A stretch of 12,370 bases of DNA from an uncultured Odoribacter sp. (GTDB lineage: Bacteria > Bacteroidota > Bacteroidia > Bacteroidales > Marinifilaceae): positions 1 through 12,370 of the forward strand of contig CAJKZL010000045.1 in the NCBI GenBank assembly GCA_905204385.1, written 5' to 3'. A program made the translations under genes and the position numbers. The stretch's first letter is position 1, and every line of letters starts with the position of its first letter. Shown one piece after another: positions 1 through 7,106 of this stretch. Below the pieces are notes generated by a model, which did no database searches, was not told the origin of the DNA, and saw only the letters and a list, made by a program, of their open reading frames with translations.

Positions 1-1272
1 ATTATGGATGATTTTTGGGCAATGCGGTATGATAATATCCTGGCCTGCAATATTGTAATAGACGCTTTGCCGGGCATGGAATATGTGGAGGCAGATTCCG
101 GCAAGTATAATTATCTGGCGGCTCAGGCGTATGCGTTGAGGGCCTATCATTATTGGTGTCTGGCGAATACTTATGCAGCCCCTTATGCCGAAGCGAATTT
201 GGATAAACCGGGAGTAATCATTCGGTTGGATCCTCAGATAGATATTGCGCCGCATCGACGTTCCAGCGTCCGGGAAACCTGGCAGCAAATCAATGAAGAT
301 ATAAAGGTGGCGGAAAGATATGTTGAAGTGAGTGAGATTTCCGGAAATAAACATTTGTTGACGAAGCCGGCCATTTATTTTTTAGCCTCGCGCATAGCTC
401 TTTTTCAAGAAAATTGGGAGGAAGTAATCCGTACCGGAAACTTGTTTTGGGAGTTGAACAATACGGTTTTTGATTTAAATAGTGTAGAGCGTTCTGCTAT
501 GGGCACGGACAAAACAGATGGTTTCACCATGATGGATGGTTCTTTGAATGGGGAAATCGTATTTACTTTCGGGTCCATTGCTTCCAGTTATAGTTATGAT
601 TATCTGTGTACGCCCAGTGGAGGAACATTTTATGGTTTGGGTTTCCGGGCTTCGTATAGTGATGAAAACTCGCTGATACAGTCTTATGAAGAAGGAGATT
701 TGCGGAAGCTGGCTTGGTTTTTACAGGATATTCCTGCCGAAGAAGAAGAATTTTGGGGACAGATATTTTATACTCCTGCCGAATATTTCTATAACTACCC
801 GATTAAATACAGGAAAATGGGAACCGGTGAGGGGCCTAATGCCAAACTGTACCGGGAAAACTGGCGCAGTACCGAGGTGATCCTGAATATGGCCGAAGCT
901 TACGCTCGCCGAGACGACGGAGTAAGTCAGGATGCTATCGACTGGTTGAATAGGTTAAGAAAAGGAAGAATAGAGACGGCGAAATATGTAGATAAAGTGA
1001 TTTCTGATTTCTCCGGAAAGGAGGATTTAGTGAATTTTATCTGGGCAGAACGCCGCCGGGAGCTTTGTTTTGAGGAAGCTATGCGCTTCTGGGATTTGCG
1101 ACGTCAAGGAATGCCGCAGTTGGTTCACAAATGGTATTCATCTGCTACGATGTATGAAACTTATGTATTGAGGCAGGGAAGTCCTAACTATGTGCTGGCT
1201 ATTCCGGATTCCGAAATCAATTATAATGATTTGTGTACGGATAATCCGCGAGAGGTGATCAACAATCAATGA
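1..1272 (+). CDS. RagB/SusD family outer-membrane nutrient-binding protein, 5'-truncated
   Basis: The reading frame is open from base 1, so the signal peptide, lipobox and roughly the first 100 residues lie upstream; the ATG at base 4 is an internal Met. 423 residues are visible. Family hallmarks are the helical repeat region near the visible N-terminus (AAQAYALRAYHYWCLANTYA) and the SusD C-terminal signature: YRENWRSTEVILNMAEAYAR at about 283-302, WLNRLRKGRIE at about 314-324, and WAERRRELCFEEAMRFWDLR at about 347-366. SusD-like lipoproteins cap a SusC-type TonB-dependent transporter on the cell surface and bind its ligand, so a susC gene is expected just upstream. No polysaccharide-degrading enzyme follows in this operon; instead there is a lipoprotein and three thioredoxin-fold proteins. 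A RagAB-like peptide or protein uptake role is therefore possible, but the ligand cannot be read from the sequence. The next gene starts 15 bp after the stop. Confidence 0.93.
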   Translation: MMDDFWAMRYDNILACNIVIDALPGMEYVEADSGKYNYLAAQAYALRAYHYWCLANTYAAPYAEANLDKPGVIIRLDPQIDIAPHRRSSVRETWQQINEDIKVAERYVEVSEISGNKHLLTKPAIYFLASRIALFQENWEEVIRTGNLFWELNNTVFDLNSVERSAMGTDKTDGFTMMDGSLNGEIVFTFGSIASSYSYDYLCTPSGGTFYGLGFRASYSDENSLIQSYEEGDLRKLAWFLQDIPAEEEEFWGQIFYTPAEYFYNYPIKYRKMGTGEGPNAKLYRENWRSTEVILNMAEAYARRDDGVSQDAIDWLNRLRKGRIETAKYVDKVISDFSGKEDLVNFIWAERRRELCFEEAMRFWDLRRQGMPQLVHKWYSSATMYETYVLRQGSPNYVLAIPDSEINYNDLCTDNPREVINNQ

Positions 1273-1287
1273 TATGTCGAATGAATA

Positions 1288-2274
1288 ATGAGAAGATATA
1301 TGAAAAAAAGAATAAATATATGGTGTTTATCCCTATTGCTGTTATTGGTATCGGCCTGTTCGGAGGATGTTGCTCCTGATTCAGCGTTAGCCGGTCCTTT
1401 GTATGACTTACCGAAAGGAGAACCTGGATCTGTGGATGCATTGATTTATTCCCTATGGGAGCGTTGCGGGATTTATTATTTATATGATTTTAATGAAAAT
1501 GCATTCAGGGCTCCTAATTGGAGTGGACGGTTTTCGGGTTGGTATACTCCTGTTAAAGAAGAGAATAAGGAGATGATCCGGCATGTCGTCGAGGTTTTGC
1601 ATGAAGAAATATTTGCAGGAATGGAGGATGATTATGTCAGGAGAAATTGGTATGTACGGGTTTTTTTGGTGGATTCTCTGAGTAAAGACAGTGCATTCGA
1701 TCCGGAAGATTCTGATTTGATCGATAATTACTATGATAATGCCGATATGTTGATTATTCCGAATATCGGGGATCGGATGAAAGCATTTACTGAGGAGGAC
1801 TGGAGAAATTGGAAAAATAGTATTTCCAGTCTTTTTATTTCCCGTCTTTATTTAGGGGCGGTAATCCAACCGGTAAAATTTTTCGACTTAAGACTGAAAA
1901 AGAGCAATGGTTCGGATGTTACGGCAATATATGCCAATGCGTGGGAAAAGGATCCCGATGGTAGATATACCGACGGTGTTTATACGTTCCGGAAAAATGG
2001 ATATATCAAATCGAAGCCGGATGGTTGGAGTTCGGAGACCATATTGATTGTCGACCGCCAACAGGATATTGCCGATTATATGAATTTTCTGACGACAACG
2101 ACAAAAGAGGAATTGGATTGGAATATGAGTCATTTCCCGAAATTATTAGAAAGGACTCTGGCGATTGAACCTTATTTTAAAGAGGTATTGGGACTCGATA
2201 TTGTCGGGATGCAAAATATAAATTGTCCGGATGATCCGATTCCGGCTGATTATTTTAAAAATCTGGCAGAATAG
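1288..2274 (+). CDS. SusD-associated surface lipoprotein, possibly a zinc-site-less Peptidase_Mx1-like protein
   Basis: This 328-residue lipoprotein has a basic N-region, a hydrophobic core and lipobox V21-S22-A23-C24. The residues after the lipid-anchored Cys are S-E-D, which resembles the acidic export signal that sends Bacteroidota lipoproteins to the cell surface. The ATG at 1300 (MKKRINIWCL) is an equally good start. From memory, the layout recalls the putative zinc-binding metallopeptidase lipoproteins (PF15890, Peptidase_Mx1) often encoded after SusC/SusD. The region 181-200 (SLFISRLYLG, then AVIQPVKFFD) falls where those proteins carry a HHEFxHILHQ-like zinc site, and the C-terminal helix at 285-308 ends in GLDIVGMQ where they have a WNIDL-like end. 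No HExxH exists anywhere in the protein; the only near match, LHEEIF at 104-109, lacks the second His. It is probably a binding or structural component, not a protease. Family assignment is tentative; its place in the uptake operon is firm. Confidence 0.85.
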   Translation: MRRYMKKRINIWCLSLLLLLVSACSEDVAPDSALAGPLYDLPKGEPGSVDALIYSLWERCGIYYLYDFNENAFRAPNWSGRFSGWYTPVKEENKEMIRHVVEVLHEEIFAGMEDDYVRRNWYVRVFLVDSLSKDSAFDPEDSDLIDNYYDNADMLIIPNIGDRMKAFTEEDWRNWKNSISSLFISRLYLGAVIQPVKFFDLRLKKSNGSDVTAIYANAWEKDPDGRYTDGVYTFRKNGYIKSKPDGWSSETILIVDRQQDIADYMNFLTTTTKEELDWNMSHFPKLLERTLAIEPYFKEVLGLDIVGMQNINCPDDPIPADYFKNLAE

Positions 2275-2343
2275 ATGAAAAAAAAGCAGGAGATTGCCAT
2301 ACTATTTTCGGTTAGTCTCCTGTTAAAGCTTTTCATGGGATAA
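2275..2343 (+). CDS. possible 22-residue hydrophobic small ORF
   Basis: An ATG directly abuts the TAG of the preceding lipoprotein gene and opens 22 codons (MKKKQEIAILFSVSLLLKLF, then MG, stop). The product would be a basic start plus one hydrophobic segment, like a bare signal anchor. The same bases form a hairpin: CAGGAGA at 2287-2293 pairs with TCTCCTG at 2316-2322, extended outward by one G-U and one A-T pair. It ends 18 bp before the next gene. It could be a small membrane peptide, a translational coupling element, a decayed signal-peptide start, or chance. There is no conventional ribosome binding site beyond the terminating ribosome of the upstream gene. Confidence 0.25.
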   Translation: MKKKQEIAILFSVSLLLKLFMG

Positions 2344-2361
2344 AATAAAAAATAAGAAAGG

Positions 2362-3771
2362 ATGAGAAAAGTTATAATGGTTGTAATTGTACTGTTAGTC
2401 AATATATCTGCTTTTTCGCAAGGTATTGAATTTCAGCAGGGGCGTTATGCCGAGGTATTGAAAATGGCCAAGAAACAGAAAAAATTGGTGTTTATCGATA
2501 TTTACACTTCTTGGTGTGGACCTTGTCAGCATATGGCAAAAAATATATTTCCCGATACTAGTGTCGGTGATTTTTATAATGCTCATTTTTTGAACTTACA
2601 GTTGGATGCTGAAAAGAGCGAGGATGGTAAGAAAGTGTCCGGACAATTTAAGGTTACAGGTTTTCCGACGTTTCTGTTTGTTGATGGAGATGGGGAATTG
2701 GTTTACCGTTTTATGGGAGGGCGTCCGGCTAACTTGTTTGTGAAAGAGGGAGAAAAGGCTATGGATGCTTTTGCTGCTCGACCTGAATTGAAGAAGAATG
2801 CTAAGAAATATGAAAAAGGGCGTCGGGATAAAGCTTTCTTGAATCAGTATTTCATTTTGAAAGATAAGTCGGGCTTGGATTGTAGTGATGTTTTATTGGA
2901 TTACTTTGCTTTGCTTACCGATGAAGAAGTGTTGGACTCTATGAATGTAGAGCGTATTGCGAAAATTACGATATATGAGGAGAGATTCGTCCGCCGGGTG
3001 GTTGAGCTTATCTGCCGGGAGGCGGAAAAACAGGATAAGGATAAAAAGCGGTTTTCTGCAATTAACAAGGCCGGCTGTACGTTGCTGAGTGCTTGCCTGA
3101 GAAATGCTGCTAAAAGCGATGATCCTACAGCTTTTGAAACGGTGCTTGAATTGAAAGATCGATTGTTTAAAGCTGCCGGAAATCATGACAGTGCAACTGC
3201 AGCTTCTCTGGGAGGAGGAAATATTTACATTCCTTCTGACTTGTCCCGGATGAATTATTATACTGCTCATCGGCAAACAGATAAGTTTATGCAGACTTAT
3301 AGACGCTATATGCAGGTTCTCCTGAAGAAATATACAGATACCAGGGAAGAGAAAGAAGCTCTCGAAAAAGCGATGGATGAAAAGCTGAAAGCTGCGAAAG
3401 ACAGTGGAAATGAGGATGAATATGACGCAGTGAAAAGGATGAGGGCTGTGATGTTCGCTTTTTCGAATATCGATGATTATTATATTTCTACCAGCATGAT
3501 CGAAAACGTGGAAAGATATGAGGAACTATATGCAGGAAGGAAAGATGCAGCCTATATAAAGCAGGTGGCCGATTGGTATGTTTTTCTCCATCTGATGAGT
3601 CCTTCTGTCAAAACAGCGGTGTATGTGGCCGATAAGTTGCTGGCCTTGGACCAGAAGCAATTAGCAACGGAGGTGCTTGCGCTTGGGCTTGAAAAAGGAG
3701 CTACAGCAGCAGGAGTAGAAAAAGAGGATGTGGAAGCTTGCAAAATAAAATTGGAAGAATTAAGAAAATGA
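2362..3771 (+). CDS. secreted thioredoxin-fold protein with long helical C-terminal region (first of a tandem pair)
   Basis: 469 residues. An N-terminal signal peptide (MRKVIMVVIVLLVNISAFSQ) predicts export to the periplasm, with likely cleavage near residue 20. A thioredoxin-like domain follows at about 24-130: hydrophobic strand LVFIDIY, active site W51-C52-G53-P54-C55, and the cis-Pro motif G100-F101-P102-T103, followed by FVDGDGELVYRFMGG. The CGPC motif is that of a reducing thioredoxin. Residues 131-469 are mostly charged and helical, with no domain I can name; TPR-like helical repeats are possible. Extra cysteines lie at 174, 218, 239, 245 and 460. The ATG at 2362 is preceded by AGAAAGG almost touching it. 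The stop overlaps the start of the paralogous next gene by 4 bp, indicating translational coupling. Thiol-disulfide activity is well supported; the target is unknown. Confidence 0.9.
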   Translation: MRKVIMVVIVLLVNISAFSQGIEFQQGRYAEVLKMAKKQKKLVFIDIYTSWCGPCQHMAKNIFPDTSVGDFYNAHFLNLQLDAEKSEDGKKVSGQFKVTGFPTFLFVDGDGELVYRFMGGRPANLFVKEGEKAMDAFAARPELKKNAKKYEKGRRDKAFLNQYFILKDKSGLDCSDVLLDYFALLTDEEVLDSMNVERIAKITIYEERFVRRVVELICREAEKQDKDKKRFSAINKAGCTLLSACLRNAAKSDDPTAFETVLELKDRLFKAAGNHDSATAASLGGGNIYIPSDLSRMNYYTAHRQTDKFMQTYRRYMQVLLKKYTDTREEKEALEKAMDEKLKAAKDSGNEDEYDAVKRMRAVMFAFSNIDDYYISTSMIENVERYEELYAGRKDAAYIKQVADWYVFLHLMSPSVKTAVYVADKLLALDQKQLATEVLALGLEKGATAAGVEKEDVEACKIKLEELRK

Positions 3772-5012
3772 ATAGGATGAAAAAAGCGATTTTTTTGGTT
3801 TTGCTGCTATTTTTTACAGCGGCAGGATTTTCCCAGCAGGAAGCAGGAATCCATTTTATAGAAGGAGAAAAATGGAATGAGGTGTTGAAGATGGCACAGG
3901 AGCAGAATAAGTATATTTTTATGGATTGCTATACTTCCTGGTGTGGACCTTGTAAAGCTTTGTCTAAAGATATTTTTACCCTAGAGGAGGTAGGGGATTT
4001 TTTCAATGCCCGGTTCGTCAATGTGAAGTACGATATGGAAAAAGGTGAAGGGAAAGAATTAAAGAAATTGTATGAAAATAATATCATAGGTTATCCTACT
4101 TTGTTGTTAATCGATAAAGACGGGAAAGTGGTCCATCAGATGGCAGGTGTCCAGCAAGCGTCGGAGCTGATTGCCGGAATGAAGGCCGGGATGGAAGGAA
4201 GAAGTCTTTTTGCCTATCGGGAACGATATGTTGCGGGGCAACGGGATTTGAATTTTATCAAAGCCTATGTGAATGCTTTGAACGGTGCTTTCCTGAGAGA
4301 AGATGTCGAGAAAGTAGTCGGGGAATATGTAAAGAGCATTCCCGTTGAAAAATTGCAGGAAAAAGAGGTGTGGGAGCTGGTAGGGGAGCATATAAAAAAT
4401 CCTTATTCTCCACAATTTGAATATGTGGTTTTCAATCTGGATAAAATGGCCGTTCGGTTAAATTTCGATCGCTATAAAGTGGAACGGCAATTGAGCTGGG
4501 CATTGGAAAAAGCGTTGAATAATATCATTGAGCCTAAAGAAGATAAGGAGGAGAAAAATATGTTTCTGTCGAAAGAACCGGGAAAGATGGATACTCTTAT
4601 GCGTTTGATCGACCGGGCTTCTTTGAAACATGCTGAGGAGTACCGTGCTAAAAGCCGTATTTATGAATTGTTATTAAAAAAGAATTGGCCGGAAGTTTTC
4701 AATTATCTGAATGTTTGCCGGGATATCAGAGCGTTGGGCTATTCGGAGCGTTATGTCGAGCAGGTAGTTCGGTATATGGCGTTGAATTGCAGAGACCGGA
4801 AGTTGTTGAAAAAATCGTTGACACTGATGGAAGAATTACAAGCTCGGGAAGAGCAGAACGACAGCCGGTTGAAAACAAATTATTACGGTACGCTCGCTTT
4901 GCTGAACGATAAACTCGGCAACTCGAAAGTCGCTGACGAGCTGAGAAAGAAAGACGAAAAAATTAAAGCGGAAAAGGCAAAAGAGTTTGAAGAATTTATG
5001 AAAAAGAATTAA
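3768..5012 (+). CDS. secreted thioredoxin-fold protein with long helical C-terminal region (second of a tandem pair)
   Basis: 414 residues from the ATG in the ATGA overlap with the preceding stop; ATG 3777 (MKKAIFLVLL) is an alternative start nine bases later. The signal peptide ends near FSQQ (residues 21-24). The thioredoxin domain spans about 28-140, with W58-C59-G60-P61-C62 and cis-Pro P110 in GYPTL. It is clearly paralogous to the preceding protein: both share the EVLKMA helix, the YTSWCGPC active site and the VGDF segment. The long helical tails have diverged in sequence and length. An additional Cys54 sits five residues before the active site (MDCYTSWCGPC), where the upstream paralog has Ile. 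The tail (about 145-414) is rich in Lys and Glu, with a likely coiled or helical C-terminus (about 390-412), and has no recognised catalytic motif. The product is probably a periplasmic reductase working with the uptake system. Confidence 0.9.
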   Translation: MNRMKKAIFLVLLLFFTAAGFSQQEAGIHFIEGEKWNEVLKMAQEQNKYIFMDCYTSWCGPCKALSKDIFTLEEVGDFFNARFVNVKYDMEKGEGKELKKLYENNIIGYPTLLLIDKDGKVVHQMAGVQQASELIAGMKAGMEGRSLFAYRERYVAGQRDLNFIKAYVNALNGAFLREDVEKVVGEYVKSIPVEKLQEKEVWELVGEHIKNPYSPQFEYVVFNLDKMAVRLNFDRYKVERQLSWALEKALNNIIEPKEDKEEKNMFLSKEPGKMDTLMRLIDRASLKHAEEYRAKSRIYELLLKKNWPEVFNYLNVCRDIRALGYSERYVEQVVRYMALNCRDRKLLKKSLTLMEELQAREEQNDSRLKTNYYGTLALLNDKLGNSKVADELRKKDEKIKAEKAKEFEEFMKKN

Positions 5013-5019
5013 GAAGGAG

Positions 5020-5067
5020 ATGAACCGTTTGCTTTACCTGGATTCCGACGGGCAAGTGATAAAGTAA
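5020..5067 (+). CDS. possible 15-residue small ORF or thioredoxin-gene remnant
   Basis: An AAGGAG sequence runs directly into an ATG that opens a 15-codon ORF, MNRLLYLDSDGQVIK. The segment YLDSDGQVI resembles the strand-turn motif after the cis-Pro in the neighbouring proteins (LLIDKDGKVV, FLIDKEGKII). This may be a fossil of another thioredoxin gene copy, a short leader, or chance. The ribosome binding site is too close to the ATG to be ideal. Support is weak. Confidence 0.15.
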   Translation: MNRLLYLDSDGQVIK

Positions 5068-5086
5068 AATAGTGAATTTTTTAAAT

Positions 5087-6211
5087 ATGAAATGGATGAA
5101 TAAAATAATGTTAGGAGTAACGGCAGGAGTGATATTGGCTTCCTGCACACCGGAAGTAACGACATATACGATAGAAGGCCATTGGAAGGATGGCGACGGT
5201 AAAGTGATTTATTTAAAAAAAGATCTTGGCGATAAACAATACCAAATAGTCGATTCGGCTGTCGTAACAAACGGAGTTTTCAGTATGCAAAAACCTTTGA
5301 AGGAGGTTGACGAACGGATTCTTCAGATCAATGGAGTGACTCATATGGTGATTCTGGATTCCATACCTATACAAGTAAATTGTGAAACCGTTCGGAAGAC
5401 GGTTAAAGGAAGAGAGGTGGAAACTGTACAATCCGAGATCCGGGGAAGTATTGAACAGGATATTTTTAAAACCATGATGGAAGCCCAGCGGGCCGAATTG
5501 CTAATGATGCTCGGACTGGCATTTGTCAAGCCGGATGAAGCACATCCCGGAATTCAGGATTCTATTGCCGGAATGTATATGATGGCAAAAGCCAGAACGG
5601 CCAGAACGATTGACAGTCTGGTCGGGAAGTATACGGATAGCTATGCCGTCGCTTTAATCATCGACCGGTTTGTGGCTAGACAGCGGAAATTGTCTGAAGT
5701 GGTTCAGATGTATGACCGGTTGACACCCAGGGTGAAAAATTCTTATCTGGGGCAAAAGTTAAAAAATACGATCGACGGATTGAAGAAAACGGCCTTAGGC
5801 AGTGCTGCTCCGGATTTTACGCTCTCTGCTCCAGATGGAAGGGAGATAGTCCTGTCTTCATATAAGGGAAAATATGTTTTACTCGATTTCTGGGCTTCCT
5901 GGTGCGGACCTTGTTTAAGAGAAGTGCCGAATGTTAAAAAGGTGTACGACCGATATCATTCCCGGGGATTTGAAATATTAAGCGTTTCCCTGGACGAAAA
6001 AAAAGAGAATTGGGTGGAGGCTATCCGGAAATATGAATTGAATTGGGAGCATGTTTCTTCTTTACAGGGTTGGAAGTGTCCGGTGGCTAAATTATATAAC
6101 GTCAGCGGAGTTCCTGCTATGTTTCTGATAGATAAAGAAGGAAAAATCATTGCAGCAGGACTAAGAGGTGAGGAACTGGCGGAAGAAGTGGCCGCTGTGT
6201 ATCAGGAGTGA
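5087..6211 (+). CDS. DUF4369-thioredoxin (TlpA/AhpC-TSA type) lipoprotein
   Basis: 374 residues from ATG 5087; a GTG at 5072 and an ATG at 5096 are in frame, but 5087 gives a normal MKWMNK lipoprotein leader. Lipobox is L17-A18-S19-C20, so it is a lipid-anchored envelope protein. Residues about 27-110 fit the DUF4369 beta domain found before thioredoxin domains in Bacteroidota (YTIEGHWKDGDGKVIYLKKD onward). A helical linker follows to about 235. The TlpA-like domain runs from 238: GSAAPDFTLSAPDG, YVLLDFWASW, active site W272-C273-G274-P275-C276, then NVSGVPAMFLIDKEGKII with cis-Pro P343. An additional Cys331 precedes the cis-Pro loop. The family reduces disulfides in the periplasm with electrons from an inner-membrane donor (CcdA/DsbD type, not seen here). 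It is the last gene of the operon, followed by a strong terminator. Confidence 0.93.
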   Translation: MKWMNKIMLGVTAGVILASCTPEVTTYTIEGHWKDGDGKVIYLKKDLGDKQYQIVDSAVVTNGVFSMQKPLKEVDERILQINGVTHMVILDSIPIQVNCETVRKTVKGREVETVQSEIRGSIEQDIFKTMMEAQRAELLMMLGLAFVKPDEAHPGIQDSIAGMYMMAKARTARTIDSLVGKYTDSYAVALIIDRFVARQRKLSEVVQMYDRLTPRVKNSYLGQKLKNTIDGLKKTALGSAAPDFTLSAPDGREIVLSSYKGKYVLLDFWASWCGPCLREVPNVKKVYDRYHSRGFEILSVSLDEKKENWVEAIRKYELNWEHVSSLQGWKCPVAKLYNVSGVPAMFLIDKEGKIIAAGLRGEELAEEVAAVYQE

Positions 6212-6265
6212 AGAGGGGATTTCCTGCTATTCTCTTGCATAGGGGAAACTGGGGCAATACAGGGT

Positions 6266-6302
6266 AAAAAATCCCCGTCCGTGGGAAGCGGACGGGGATT
6301 TT
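6266..6302. terminator. bidirectional intrinsic terminator
   Basis: The arms AAAATCCCCGTCCG (6268-6281) and CGGACGGGGATTTT (6289-6302) form a perfect 14-bp stem with a 7-base loop. The + strand ends in four T; the - strand reads into six T (A run 6266-6271). It lies between convergent genes and should stop transcripts of both the thioredoxin operon and the lolA gene. Confidence 0.93.
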
Positions 6303-6316
6303 CGAAATAGCTGATT

Positions 6317-6949
6317 TCACCGCATATCTATAACTTCGACATCCGGATGTTCGGAAGGAATAAATTTGAAAAATGTATCCGCAGGAGCAGGGTTAAGAGG
6401 TTTCACCGAACTGATGGTGATTACCACCTGATTGCCGTCTTTGCCGAAAGAGGTGACTTTTTGAATTTCATGGGTGCCCGGATTTACCCAGATACCGATT
6501 TTTTCGAAGTTTTTCTCTTCTTTGGGATAAAGTTCTATGTATACTTTGGCGCTGCTGGCCGAAGGGATTAGTTTCTGGTTGAATCCCTGATTATGGATGT
6601 CGAACAAAGGCGTGGGGTTCAGAAAGCCTTCCTCTTCTTCGCTGGGATTTTTAATGTTTACTTCCTTGACCTCGGGCATATAAGTGTAAATGACTTTGCC
6701 GTCGTAATAATTTTCCACGTCCATAAGGTTCAGTTTATAAAGATTGCCTTTCATCCAGGCTTTTCCCGGATGGGTTTCGTGGATGTCTTCCGCTTTGTTT
6801 TCCATGGATAAGGTGAAAGTTATTTCAGCAGCCGGGTAGGCTTTGAATTTGGCAGCTGCCTGGTCCAGGATCTCTTTGGCTTTTGCCTCGTTTTGAGCTG
6901 TAACGCTGAAAGCGAATGCAATGAATAATAAAGTTGTAAAATATCGCAT
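6317..6949 (-). CDS. lolA: LolA-like outer-membrane lipoprotein carrier protein
   Basis: 210 residues with a cleavable signal peptide (MRYFTTLLFIAFAFSVTA, cleavage before Q19), hence a soluble periplasmic protein. The body follows the LolA fold: helix KAKEILDQAAAKFKAYPAAE, strand ITFTLSMENK, GKAWMKGNLYKLNLMDVENYYDGKVIYTYMPEVKEV at about 62-96, and a C-terminal VVITISSVKPLNPAPADTF stretch ending near FKFIPSEHPDVEVIDM. Length is normal for the family. LolA shuttles lipoproteins from the inner-membrane LolCDE exporter to the outer membrane. It is a single gene, transcribed away from cdaA and ending at the shared terminator. It belongs to the divergent Bacteroidota LolA-like group, so the function is inferred from fold similarity. 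Confidence 0.87.
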   Translation of the reverse strand: MRYFTTLLFIAFAFSVTAQNEAKAKEILDQAAAKFKAYPAAEITFTLSMENKAEDIHETHPGKAWMKGNLYKLNLMDVENYYDGKVIYTYMPEVKEVNIKNPSEEEEGFLNPTPLFDIHNQGFNQKLIPSASSAKVYIELYPKEEKNFEKIGIWVNPGTHEIQKVTSFGKDGNQVVITISSVKPLNPAPADTFFKFIPSEHPDVEVIDMR

Positions 6950-6981
6950 AATAAATCGTTTAATGTTTCTTTGTTCCGATA

Positions 6982-6989
6982 CAAAGATA
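6982..6989 (-). promoter_or_regulatory. -7 promoter element for lolA
   Basis: On the - strand this reads TATCTTTG, an exact match to the Bacteroidota -7 consensus TAnnTTTG. It lies 32 bp upstream of the lolA ATG, giving a leader of about 25 bases. No clean TTTG -33 box is visible at normal spacing; the closest is TTTCAG. Confidence 0.6.
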
Positions 6990-7020
6990 AGGATTGTACC
7001 GTATATTCTGAAATTTTATT

Positions 7021-7028
7021 TAGTTTTG
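7021..7028 (+). promoter_or_regulatory. -7 promoter element for cdaA
   Basis: TAGTTTTG matches TAnnTTTG exactly and faces cdaA, 78 bp upstream of its ATG. The nearest upstream TTG (6994-6996) is 24 bases away, slightly longer than usual. The rest of the 157-bp lolA-cdaA gap holds no gene that I can see; a short AT palindrome (TTTAAATTTTAAA, about 7084-7096) lies just ahead of the ribosome binding site. Confidence 0.5.
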
Positions 7029-7106
7029 TGGTTAAAATGACCGATGTCTTCCACCAATCCGAATCAAGGCAGCGTATCGGGAGTTTAAATTTTAAATCAG
7101 GAATTT

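Noticed and set aside
1597..1617. LHEEIF in the SusD-linked lipoprotein as a zinc-protease motif
   Set aside because: HExxH needs a second His three residues after the Glu; here it is Ala, so no zinc site is formed.
2893..3276. 127-codon open frame on the - strand inside the first thioredoxin gene
   Set aside because: Antisense to a clearly coding region, with no family resemblance or promoter.
3738..3767. Upstream in-frame ATG for the second thioredoxin protein
   Set aside because: It would put ten charged residues before the signal peptide and overlap the previous gene by 34 bp; the ATG at 3768 in the 4-bp overlap gives a normal leader.
4107..4415. 102-codon open frame on the - strand inside the second thioredoxin gene
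   Set aside because: Same reason: shadow of the coding strand.
5072..5086. GTG start for the DUF4369-TlpA lipoprotein
   Set aside because: The ATG at 5087 starts a standard short lipoprotein leader; the five additional residues add nothing.
7084..7096. TTTAAATTTTAAA palindrome before cdaA as an operator
   Set aside because: It is pure A/T and such short palindromes are expected by chance in AT-rich gaps; noted only under the promoter entry.
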